A DNA stretch of 64,000 bases from DASVXQ01 sp036392615 (GTDB lineage Bacteria; Actinomycetota; CALGFH01). Below, piece by piece: positions 7,521-14,802 of the stretch (its first letter is position 1; every line of letters starts with the position of its first letter). The translations under genes were made by a program, and so were the position numbers. The DNA lies in assembly GCA_036392615.1 (NCBI GenBank), contig DASVXQ010000058.1, positions 1 through 64,000 on the forward strand, read 5' to 3'. The notes beneath the pieces were generated by a model that saw only the letters and a list, made by a program, of their open reading frames with translations, searched no databases and was not told the origin of the DNA.

Positions 7521-8379
7521 TTATCGTAGGCCGGCAAGTAGCCGAGCGGCATCGGCGGAGGCTTCGGGATGCCTTGAGTCGATGGCCTCATGGAACAGCG
7601 TGCGCGCGGATGTCAGGTCGCCGAGATCCCTGGCCAGGACCCCCGGATGCAGCGCAGCCCTGGGTGACGCGTCGGGATGGTGCGTCGCGAGGGCTTGCTC
7701 GAGCGCCGTCCGGGCCTCGTCAACCCGGCCGATCTCCTTGAGCAGCATGCCGAGCTGCAGGGCGGCCCGGGCGGCGCTGTCCGAGTCCGTCCACGTACTG
7801 GCGCGCCGGTACGCAAGCATGGCCCCGCGCAGCATGCCGGCATCCTCCAGTAGCAAACCGAGGTTGAACGCGCCCTTGGATGCCGCCTCCGGATGGCCAG
7901 ACTCCATCGCCATCCGGTCGGCCCGCTCCGCGCCTTCGCGGTCTCCGGCCTCCCGCAGCAGCACGCCCAGGTTCACGGCAGCCGGCGCCGCCTCCTGCGA
8001 GCCACCCGATTCCACGGCCTGCCGGTAGGCGGCGATCGCCGCGTCCGAGTCGCGAGCTCTTCCAGGAGCGCCCCCAGGTTGAAGGCCACCCAAGCCGTCC
8101 ACTCCGGGTACCCCAATGCGATCGCCCGCTGGTAGGCCGCCTGCGCGCCCTTCGGGTCTTCTTCGGACAGCAGGTCACCAAGGCGAACGGCAGCCTGCGG
8201 CCCCACAGCTGTCGCGCCAGAGGCGACCGCACGCCGATAGGCGGCCATCGCGCCCTGCGTTTCTCCGGAATCTTCCAGGGCCATGCCCCGCTCCAGATCC
8301 TTGCGGGGGCCGGTGCGGCCTCGCCGCGGAGACCCTCAGACGCCTGGGGTGCTCTGTCGTCGCCGCTGCGACTCATCAC
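7521..8379 (-). pseudogene. TPR-repeat protein, interrupted by two apparent frameshifts
   Basis: Three overlapping frames together read as one tetratricopeptide protein beginning MMSRSGDDRAPQASEG at 8379. The repeats are 34-36 residues of the type GxxxGAMAAYRRAVxSG...AAxxLGxLL, a family common in soil actinobacteria; about six to seven repeats are visible. Continuity breaks near 8305-8309 (a run of five G) and near 8055, where ...FNLGALLEEL must jump frame to ARDSDAAIAAYRQAV. The C-terminal piece (from about 8060 to the stop at 7521) stays open for about 180 residues. Either the gene has recently decayed or at least the homopolymer site is a sequence error. The likely role is protein-protein interaction; no partner is evident. 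Confidence 0.75.
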
Positions 8380-8689
8380 AGCCCTTCATGGGCAACATGC
8401 CGGTCGAGCAAGCTCATAGCACGGCCGCGCGCACGACCACCAGCGGACCACGTGCGGACGAGGCCATCTTTGCGGTAAGCCACAGCATCTGATGTCCGGC
8501 CGTGGCGCTCCGAAATGAGGCCTGTCCTCGCCCATACCGCCTGACCGGCCCCGTCGCCGCGAGTCCCAGGTGATCAGGCCACTCGGCCGACCCATCGCGG
8601 GCAGCCCGCCTCAGCCGGAGTGGCGTGCCCAAGCCCACCTGAGCTCTGGCGGCGCAGGCTCCGTCCGCGCCGGCCGCCCCCAGGGTCCG
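8380..8689. other. Intergenic stretch without recognisable gene
   Basis: It lies between the TPR gene start and the stop of the secreted-protein gene. Short open frames exist on both strands but have no ribosome-binding site or recognisable domain. No convincing promoter or terminator was seen. Confidence 0.4.
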
Positions 8690-10060
8690 CTAGTGGCGTG
8701 CCTGCGCTCTCCGAGCGTGCGCGCGGGGCCGGGCATGGCGGCCGGTCCGGCGGCTGACGGCGGCGGCACGCACCCGCACGACCAGCACCAGCACGGCGAC
8801 GGTGACGAGCGCCAGCGCGATGCCGGCCACGATGGACCTCGGCAAGCCGAGGACGGTGTCCCTGGCCGCGGCCGACGCAGCGGCTCCCCCGCCGGCCGCT
8901 CCGACCGGCAACTCCGTTGCCGTGCCGGCGAGCGGTCCGGCGACCACCTCCGGCTCGGGGCGCATCGGCCAGTGGGGGACCAGCGTCCGCTGCGTGGTCG
9001 CGGCAGAGCGTCGCGCCGGCACGGGCCGCCGCACAGGAGCGCTCGCGACCCCACCCCGGTAGGCGGCCGAGTCGGCGCTGACCCGCAGCGAGCTCTCGTC
9101 CACCGCCTCGAGGTCCGCCAGCATGACCCGCCCGAGCTGGTGGAGCGCGTCGTTGTCCCAACGCGGATCGGGAACTCCACCGATGAACCCCGACGACCCG
9201 TTGTCCGCGACGATCAGCCCGTAGGTCTGCATCGCCCGCAGGATCACGCGGGCCTGGGTGGGGAAGCCGCTGAGGTCGACCCCCGGGCGCAAGCGCAGCC
9301 GCAGTCCCATCGGTGGCAGGTCGGCGCCGGCCTGGCCGGCCTGGTGGCGCGCTGGCCACAGGTAGCTCGCCTGGCTCCGGTCCACGGTCACGCGGATGGC
9401 GTGGTCGACGTGCCCGGCGGCGACCTCCTCGTAGCGGATCAGCCCGGCCAGGATCGGCAGCCCCGCCGCGTCCGCGGAGGTCCAGCCGGCGGGCCGCAGC
9501 CGGTTGGCGCGCAGGTCATAGACCGCTCCCGAACCAGCCCGCCAGCCCGTGCCGTCGCGGTGCGCGTCAAACAGCTCGTAGAGCCGGCAGGTGCCCGACT
9601 GAACCACCAGCACGTGTCGGTCGCCGCTCGCCTGCGGGCCGCCCTCGATCGGCACGTCGGGCGGGATCGGGTACGGCCCGGGATCGCTCTCGCTCGCGTA
9701 GGCGAACCGCACCGGCACGCGCGGCTGGCTGGCCGGCACCACCACGTACGGGATGCCGATCGGGCCGCCGTCCCAGGTCCCGCTGCCGAAGTCCGCATGC
9801 AGGCCGGCGCTGGAGCCCATGCTCCGGATCCACGCGGCCGAGCGCGGATGCCCCGGCAGCCGCGAAACGTCCGCATGCCAGACGTTGTCGCGCGGAAACA
9901 GCGGGCACCCCGAGGCCGCCAGCGACGTCACCGCCCCAGCCGGCGCCGGCAGGACCAGCACCCCACCCGGCGCCAGCGCCGCCACCGCCAGCGCGCCCAC
10001 AAGCGCCCGCCAGCCCCGCGTCGACCCCGCGCCAATCCATCGCCGCCGTCGCCTTCGCAT
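8690..10060 (-). CDS. Secreted, C-terminally membrane-anchored protein of unknown function
   Basis: A 456-aa protein. Residues 1-43 form a signal peptide: six Arg, then a hydrophobic core LVGALAVAALAPGGVLVLPAPAGA. The exported domain (about 50-345) opens with CPLFPRDNVWHADVSRLPGHPRSAAWI and contains GLHADFGSGTWDGGPIGIPYVVV, a block seen as a conserved unit in many soil bacteria but with no assigned activity that I recognise. Further motifs are CRLYELFDAH and MQTYGLIVADNGSSGFI. A Pro/Ala/Arg linker leads to a membrane helix (SIVAGIALALVTVAVLVLVV) and a basic cytoplasmic tail, i.e. a type-I surface protein. The ATG at 10060 is chosen because the signal peptide begins there. The fold resembles a beta-rich carbohydrate-active enzyme only by impression. 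Confidence 0.75.
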   Translation of the reverse strand: MRRRRRRWIGAGSTRGWRALVGALAVAALAPGGVLVLPAPAGAVTSLAASGCPLFPRDNVWHADVSRLPGHPRSAAWIRSMGSSAGLHADFGSGTWDGGPIGIPYVVVPASQPRVPVRFAYASESDPGPYPIPPDVPIEGGPQASGDRHVLVVQSGTCRLYELFDAHRDGTGWRAGSGAVYDLRANRLRPAGWTSADAAGLPILAGLIRYEEVAAGHVDHAIRVTVDRSQASYLWPARHQAGQAGADLPPMGLRLRLRPGVDLSGFPTQARVILRAMQTYGLIVADNGSSGFIGGVPDPRWDNDALHQLGRVMLADLEAVDESSLRVSADSAAYRGGVASAPVRRPVPARRSAATTQRTLVPHWPMRPEPEVVAGPLAGTATELPVGAAGGGAAASAAARDTVLGLPRSIVAGIALALVTVAVLVLVVRVRAAAVSRRTGRHARPRAHARRAQARH

Positions 10061-10115
10061 GGCGCGGGAGCCTATCCGATCCGCGCAGGGCGACGTGCGC
10101 GCCGACCGCGCGGCC

Positions 10116-10370
10116 TCAGAAGCGGATGGCCGACAGGTCGATCCCGACCATCCGCCGCCCACGCCGGTGCAGCGGCAACGAGATCCGCCCCGTCCCGACC
10201 CCGATCTCCAGCAACCGCCCCGCACGCCTCGGCTCCGCCCCACCGGTCTCGCCGGCCATCCCCGCTGCCCGCTCGATCACGTCGGCGATGCGTTCGCTCA
10301 CCTCGGCGGGGGAACCCTCGCGTCTGGTCGTAGTACTCGGCGGCCCGGTCGAACGCGATCGAGGAGGAGC
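10116..10370 (-). pseudogene. N-terminal remnant of a SAM-dependent methyltransferase
   Basis: The peptide AFDRAAEYYDQTRG continues, after a one-base shift at a run of five G (10308-10312), into AEVSERIADVIERAAG and the class-I methyltransferase motif I LLEIGVGTGRISLPL, then VGIDLS before a stop at 10116. Everything after motif II is missing, about 150 residues, so the gene is truncated as well as frameshifted. The secreted-protein gene begins 56 nt beyond the break. Confidence 0.75.
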
Positions 10371-10449
10371 CGGACGGAGTCGGAGCGGGAATCGCGCACC
10401 TCCACGATCGTTGGCGAGCGCCGCCGCCGCGGGTAGCCTGGCTGGCGCC

Positions 10450-10671
10450 ATGGAACCACAGGATGCCTGCCTCAAGATCATCACCGAAGCCGCTCCCGAG
10501 CCGCTCCATTGGACGGTCGTGCTCGACCGCGCGCTCAAGAACCGCCTGCTCGACCCGTTCACGATCCGCGACGTCCGCGGAACGGTCGTGAAGAGCCTCG
10601 CGGCCCTCGCAAAGGAGGGCCGCGTGGTCAAGCAGAGCACCGGGGTCTACCGCCTCCCCGACGATCGCTAG
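10450..10671 (+). CDS. Small winged-helix (HARE-HTH-like) protein
   Basis: A 73-aa protein, MEPQDACLKIITEAAPEPLHWTV... The pattern of three helices followed by a short wing (WTVVLDRALKNRLLDPF..., VVKSLAALAKEGRVVKQSTGVYRLP) resembles the HB1/ASXL/restriction-endonuclease HTH domain, a small nucleic-acid-associated winged helix. It stands alone, which is unusual because this domain is normally fused to nucleases or RNA polymerase delta. The start is an ATG without a good Shine-Dalgarno; TAGCCT lies 10 nt upstream. The function is inferred from fold resemblance only. Confidence 0.65.
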   Translation: MEPQDACLKIITEAAPEPLHWTVVLDRALKNRLLDPFTIRDVRGTVVKSLAALAKEGRVVKQSTGVYRLPDDR

Positions 10672-10697
10672 TGCGCCGGCCGCCCGCCGGCTGGCGT

Positions 10698-11438
10698 CTA
10701 GCGCCGCTTGCTGCCGGTGGTGTCCCCCGGGTGGATCGGCGTCACGTCGGCGCCCTGCGATGTCTGGCCCTGCGCCCCAGCGGCGGTGTCAGCCCCGCGG
10801 GGTCCGGCCATGCTGGCTGAGCCCAGGCCGCTCTCCGTGCCGGTGGCTGTCGAGGTGCTGGTCGGACCCTGCGGTCCGGTGCTCGCGCGCATCTCGGCGA
10901 CCTTGTCGCTGGCGGCGTTGGCGCGCTCCTTCAGCGCCTGGCGCGCCTCCTGACCCTTCTTCGGGGCGGTGAGCCAGCCGATCAGCATGCCGAGGCCGGC
11001 GACACCGGCGCCGGCCGCCATCATGCGCCGCCGACGCTTACGGGCAACCTTGCGGTACTGCCTGGCGCGCTCCGGGAACATCTTGTCGGTCGCCCGACGG
11101 GTCATGTCGGCGACCTGATCGGGGTCGGGGATTCGCCGGGCGACCGCCTCGAGGGCGGCGTCGCGAGCCTGGCGGCTTGCCTTCTTGCTCGCCTTCACGC
11201 TCTTGCGGCTGGCCTCTTTGCCGAGCGCTGTGGCCCGCCGTGTCGCCTCGGCGCTGGCCTCGCTGGTGCGCCGGCTCGCCGACGACATCGCCTTGGTGAT
11301 CGCCTCTCTGGCGACCTCGAGGGCGTCACTGAGCTCGTCGGTCACCTCGGCGACCTGACCCCGGACTTCTTCAGTTGTCGGCAGGCGGCCGGCGACCGCC
11401 CGCTTGGCCTTGTCGATCTTGCTCCTGCGCCGGAACAT
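10698..11438 (-). CDS. Ala/Lys-rich coiled-coil protein with one membrane segment (YtxH-like)
   Basis: A 246-aa protein. Residues 20-95 are a charged Ala/Ser/Lys-rich helix (AMSSASRRTSEASAEATRRA, KKASRQARDAALEAVARR) with coiled-coil character and a histone-H1-like composition. A basic patch (RKVARKRRRRM) precedes a single membrane segment (AAGAGVAGLGMLIGWL, about 140-156) and a C-terminal Ser/Thr/Gly-rich tail. The arrangement resembles YtxH-type general stress proteins. AAGGAGG lies 4-5 nt upstream of the ATG. No enzymatic motif is present; a stress or envelope role is inferred. Confidence 0.7.
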   Translation of the reverse strand: MFRRRSKIDKAKRAVAGRLPTTEEVRGQVAEVTDELSDALEVAREAITKAMSSASRRTSEASAEATRRATALGKEASRKSVKASKKASRQARDAALEAVARRIPDPDQVADMTRRATDKMFPERARQYRKVARKRRRRMMAAGAGVAGLGMLIGWLTAPKKGQEARQALKERANAASDKVAEMRASTGPQGPTSTSTATGTESGLGSASMAGPRGADTAAGAQGQTSQGADVTPIHPGDTTGSKRR

Positions 11439-11532
11439 AGGGCCTCCTTGACTGATTTGCGCCGGTCGCTCCTAGCTTGCTGCCCTGCCTACCCTTTGTT
11501 GCCCTTCTCCAAGGAGGAAAAACGGGCGTCGA

Positions 11533-12330
11533 TCATGCGTCGGCAGGAATCGCCGAGGGCGTGAGCTCGACGAGCGTGCACTCCTTGCGCCAGCGATCGG
11601 CGGCCGCGTCACCATCACGGAGATTCAGGCGGCGCGGCAAGAGGATCGGGACGAGCTTGTTGAACAGCGGATCCGACGGCGGGATGACCCTTGTGCTGGC
11701 CTCGACCGTGGTGAGCAGCGACTGCAGGTCCTTGGACCTGGCCGACAGCAGCACCCCGCTGGCCTCGTCGAGCCCGCGGATCCGCTGCTCCGACCCGCCG
11801 GTGAGCACGTACACGCGCCCGTCGAGGACCCCGTACCAGACCGGCACGGCCTTGCCGCCGGTCCCGCCCGGGCCCGGGACCTCGATCCAGATGATCGTGC
11901 TCTTCTTCAGCGCCTCGCCGAGCGCGTCGGACGAGGAGGCGGTCGCGTACGGCGGGTCCTCGTCCAGGATGGCGATCGGCACGCGGCCCACCTCGTCGCC
12001 GCCGATGAGGAAGACCAGCTCGTGGTCGTCCGAGGAATCGACCACCACGCCGTGCAGGTCGTCGCTGAACAGGTCGATCTTGCTCGACCCCCGCAGGGTC
12101 AGCGCCTGCTCGTTGCCGCGCCAGGCGACGTCGCCGTTCGGCGCCAGCAGCGCGATGGACTCCATGTACCAGCCGCCCGCACCCGTGTAGGAACGGCGGA
12201 CCGTGAACGGGGCGAGCCTGCCCCTGCCCCCGCGGCCCACGAACACCGCCATCTCGTCCTCGGGCTGCAGGAGGCCCTCGGCGAGCAGCTTGGCGTCGGC
12301 GACCAGCACGTCGGTGAGACGGACGTCCAT
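11533..12330 (-). CDS. Conserved-looking cytosolic protein of unknown function
   Basis: A 265-aa soluble acidic protein without signal peptide or membrane segment. The C-terminal half (KAVPVWYGVLDGRVYVLTGGSEQRI...DLQSLLTTVEASTRVIPPSDPLFNKLVPILLPRRL) has the strand pattern of split-beta-barrel FMN/F420-binding proteins, in which VWYGxxDGxxYVxT is common, but key ligands cannot be confirmed. The N-terminal half (residues 1-130) is also beta-rich. The ATG at 12330 follows AAAGGAG; an in-frame extension upstream lies over a GC-rich repeat and is not supported. It is divergent from the GNAT gene across a 236-bp region carrying a tandem repeat. Confidence 0.6.
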   Translation of the reverse strand: MDVRLTDVLVADAKLLAEGLLQPEDEMAVFVGRGGRGRLAPFTVRRSYTGAGGWYMESIALLAPNGDVAWRGNEQALTLRGSSKIDLFSDDLHGVVVDSSDDHELVFLIGGDEVGRVPIAILDEDPPYATASSSDALGEALKKSTIIWIEVPGPGGTGGKAVPVWYGVLDGRVYVLTGGSEQRIRGLDEASGVLLSARSKDLQSLLTTVEASTRVIPPSDPLFNKLVPILLPRRLNLRDGDAAADRWRKECTLVELTPSAIPADA

Positions 12331-12357
12331 CAGGCTCCTTTCCCCTTCAGGGCTTGC

Positions 12358-12473
12358 GCTCCGGCGCTCGGGCCCTCGATTCCCGCCGCGCACCGGAAGG
12401 GACCACGCGGCCTCTGCTCCGGCGCTCGAGTGCTCCATCCGCCGCGCCCGGAGGGCCCGCGCGGCCACCGCGC
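12358..12473. repeat. Imperfect tandem direct repeat, 58-bp period
   Basis: Two consecutive units both begin GCTCCGGCGCTCG (12358 and 12416) and end in a CGCGGCC-containing segment. They lie in the intergenic region between divergent genes. No function is evident; they may have arisen by replication slippage. Confidence 0.6.
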
Positions 12474-12566
12474 CGGTCCCCGAACCGGGCCGGTTCGCGG
12501 CTGCTCGTGCGGTTGCACGATCATAGTGTCATCGACCCGCCAGCGGTCATCGAGGGAGGTCCACAA

Positions 12567-13025
12567 CTGGCCAGACGACCCTCCGGCGACGTCATCTACC
12601 GGGTCGCCAAGGAGGAGACGCGCGACGTGCGCCGCTTCCTGGTCCGCGAGTGGCCCGCGGCCGATCGGGAGATCTTCGGCGACGACTGCGACTGGACCAG
12701 CCAGCCGGTGGTAGTCGAGGCGCGCGTCGGTGAGGAGCTCGTCGGCGCGGTCCTGGGCGAGGTCGTCGCCGGCATGGCGCGCCTCCACGACCTGCTGGTG
12801 GTCGCGGACCATCAGGGCGCAGGCGTCGGCAGCCGCCTGGTGGAGGCGTTCTGCGACCGCGCCGCCGCCCTCGGCGCGGCCCGTTGCTACCTGCGCTGCC
12901 CGGCCACCGAGCGCCACCGCCGCTTCTACGAGCGCCTCGGCTTCTCCCAAGTCGCCCGGCTGCCCCGCTACTACCACGATCACGACTTCCTCGAATACCT
13001 TCGCGAGCCCCTGGTCCGAGGCTGA
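12567..13025 (+). CDS. GNAT-family N-acetyltransferase
   Basis: About 152 aa with the GNAT fold: motif A LHDLLVVADHQGAGVGSRLVEAFCDRAAALG (acetyl-CoA pyrophosphate loop QGAGVG) and motif B HRRFYERLGF, with HDFLEYL at the end. It acetylates a small molecule or protein amine; the substrate is unknown. The start is uncertain: no ATG or GTG precedes the conserved region in a good place, and the best Shine-Dalgarno (GGAGGT) is 6 nt before an in-frame CTG at 12567. A TTG at 12513 is an alternative. Confidence 0.8.
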   Translation: MARRPSGDVIYRVAKEETRDVRRFLVREWPAADREIFGDDCDWTSQPVVVEARVGEELVGAVLGEVVAGMARLHDLLVVADHQGAGVGSRLVEAFCDRAAALGAARCYLRCPATERHRRFYERLGFSQVARLPRYYHDHDFLEYLREPLVRG

Positions 13026-13209
13026 TCCACGCAGCCTCGGGAGCTGTTCTAGCACCGGGCTCCGGACCGGGCCACCGGAACGCGCCAAGTTGTGGATAAC
13101 GAGTGCCGCCCGCTCGAAGCCACCGCGAGGCGCGTTGGCCGGACGCCCGGTGGCCGGGACGCTCCGCCGCCCGCCAGCTCAGGGGACCGGCGCTCCGCCA
13201 CCCGCCAGC

Positions 13210-13860
13210 TCACGGGCCGGCGCCTCGCCGCACTTCCGCGAGGATCCCGTCGAGGTCGATGCCGTCCTCCGAGTCCACGCGGGCACGGCGGGGCTCGCCC
13301 GGCAGCCAGTTGAAACCCCAACGCCATTCGGACCCGGGAGGGTGTCGCTGAAAGAGGAGGTCGATCATCGGCTGCAGCTCCGCTTCGTCGATCTCGACGC
13401 GGTGGTGGCCGCGCATCGGCCGATAGACCGGAGGATCGGCGTCGGGCACGCGAGCTCCGCGCCGCCGCAGCGCATCGAGAATCGCCGCTGGCGAGGCACC
13501 GAGATGTCGGAACAGCACCCCCACCAAGCTGTGCTCTTCGTAGACCATGGCGAGGAGCCAATGTTCCGGCTCGGGCGGGCGATGACCCCGCGCCAGCGCA
13601 AGACCCTGGGCGCGCCCCTCGAGCTTGTACGCGGCCGGGTTCGGCGACAGGCCACGTTCGGGGGAGTAGTGCTGGACGTTCGGCCCCAGGAGCCCCGTCG
13701 GGTCCTGCAAGACGTCGACGACCCTGGCATAGGTGACACCCACGTCCGCCAGCGCCTCCGCCGCCACGGACGGTTCCGCCAGCAGGGCGAGCAGGAAGTG
13801 CTCCGTCCCGACCCACCCGTGATCGAGCCGGCGGGCGATGCTGGATGCGCTGCCGAACAT
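13210..13860 (-). CDS. Clp N-terminal (ClpN) domain protein without ATPase domain
   Basis: A 216-aa protein with two ClpN-type repeats of the kind that recruit substrates or adaptors to ClpA/ClpC: ARRLDHGWVGTEHFLLALLAEPSVAAEALADVGVTYARV (about 8-50) and GHRPPEPEHWLLAMVYEEHSLVGVLFRHLGASPAAILDALRRRG (about 90-137). No AAA+ module follows; the C-terminus is acidic and unassigned. Stand-alone ClpN proteins may act as adaptors or decoys for ClpC, or belong to a separate lineage with unknown partners. TACGAT lies 7 nt before the ATG and no Shine-Dalgarno is visible, suggesting a leaderless mRNA. It is divergent from the SOS-controlled imuA'. Confidence 0.8.
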   Translation of the reverse strand: MFGSASSIARRLDHGWVGTEHFLLALLAEPSVAAEALADVGVTYARVVDVLQDPTGLLGPNVQHYSPERGLSPNPAAYKLEGRAQGLALARGHRPPEPEHWLLAMVYEEHSLVGVLFRHLGASPAAILDALRRRGARVPDADPPVYRPMRGHHRVEIDEAELQPMIDLLFQRHPPGSEWRWGFNWLPGEPRRARVDSEDGIDLDGILAEVRRGAGP

Positions 13861-13944
13861 GATCGGAATCGTACTGCTTCAGGCGGCCTGACCGGACCGC
13901 TCGGAAAAGGGGTGAGCCAGTTTCCACAAGCGGTCAGGGCCTAC

Positions 13945-13974
13945 TTGACACTGCTCGAACTGGTGTTCGAGGCT
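13945..13974 (+). promoter_or_regulatory. LexA-controlled leaderless promoter of imuA'-imuB
   Basis: TTGACA (13945-13950) is followed after 18 nt by GAGGCT (13969-13974), 7 nt before the ATG at 13982. The LexA box TCGAACTGGTGTTCGA (13955-13970) is a perfect match to the mycobacterial/actinobacterial SOS consensus TCGAAC-N4-GTTCGA and fills the spacer, overlapping the first two bases of the -10. LexA bound here would block RNA polymerase directly. Confidence 0.9.
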
Positions 13975-13981
13975 ACGGGAC

Positions 13982-14782
13982 ATGGTTCTCACTGCAGGTG
14001 CGTACCCGACCACTGAAAGTGGTCAACGCGACCAACGACTCGAAGGGCTCGCCCAGCGGGTCCGGCCGGTGACCCTGGCCCGCGAGCAGCTCCTGCCGGT
14101 GCCGGGCGCGCTTGAGCCGTTGTTGCCCGACGGCGGTCTCCGCCGAGGCGGCACGGTGGTGGTCGACGGCTCGCTCGCCCTGGCGTTGGCTCTGGTCGCT
14201 GGCGCGTCGGCGGCCGGGTCCTGGGTCGTCGCCGTCGGCATGCCCGACCTCGGGGTGGTCGCCGCGGCCGAGGCGGGCATCGTCCTGGACCGCCTCGCGC
14301 TCGTTCCCGGGGTCAGCGCCGCGGTGCTGGGGACCGTGGTGGCGGCACTCCTCGACGCGATCGACGTGGTCCTCGTCCGGCCTCCCGCCCGGCTGCCCGC
14401 CGCCGTGGCGCGACGCCTCGCCGCCAGAGCACGGGAGCGCCGGTCCGTGCTGCTCCCGGTCGGCGGCTCCTGGCCCATCGCGCCCGACCTGCGCCTGGCC
14501 GTCACCGCGAGCCGGTGGGAAGGTCTCGGCCAGGGCTCCGGACGCCTCGAGGCCCGCAAGGTCGAGGTCGTCGCCGCCGGTCGGGGCGCCGCCGTGCTGG
14601 AGCGCCGGGCCACGCTCTGGCTCCCCAGCCCCGACGCCGCCGCGGAGGGCGGCAAGCCGCGGCACGACCGGTACGTGCGCGCCGTGGAGGAGGCGACGGA
14701 CGGCAGGGTCATCCGGCCGTGGAGAGGAAGGGAGGTGGAGACCATGACCGCATCAAGGGGCCGTCTTCTCCAGCCGGTGTAG
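13982..14782 (+). CDS. imuA': ImuA'-like protein of the SOS mutasome
   Basis: A 266-aa protein occupying the position of mycobacterial imuA', directly upstream of imuB and behind a LexA box. It resembles a RecA/SulA-type fold with a degenerate core: LRRGGTVVVDGSLALALALVAGASAAGSWVVAVGMPDLGVVAAAEAGIVLDRLALVP; there is no intact Walker A. In mycobacteria ImuA', ImuB and DnaE2 form the damage-inducible mutasome in which ImuA' binds ImuB and RecA. The ATG has no Shine-Dalgarno but lies where transcription should start. imuB begins 20 nt downstream, so the two are co-transcribed. Assignment rests on synteny and gross sequence features, as ImuA' is poorly conserved. Confidence 0.85.
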   Translation: MVLTAGAYPTTESGQRDQRLEGLAQRVRPVTLAREQLLPVPGALEPLLPDGGLRRGGTVVVDGSLALALALVAGASAAGSWVVAVGMPDLGVVAAAEAGIVLDRLALVPGVSAAVLGTVVAALLDAIDVVLVRPPARLPAAVARRLAARARERRSVLLPVGGSWPIAPDLRLAVTASRWEGLGQGSGRLEARKVEVVAAGRGAAVLERRATLWLPSPDAAAEGGKPRHDRYVRAVEEATDGRVIRPWRGREVETMTASRGRLLQPV

Positions 14783-14802
14783 CCGATGGAGGAGCGACGT
14801 CG

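Noticed and set aside
7521..8379. Programmed frameshifting in the TPR gene
   Set aside because: No slippery heptamer or downstream pseudoknot was seen; two separate shifts favour decay or error.
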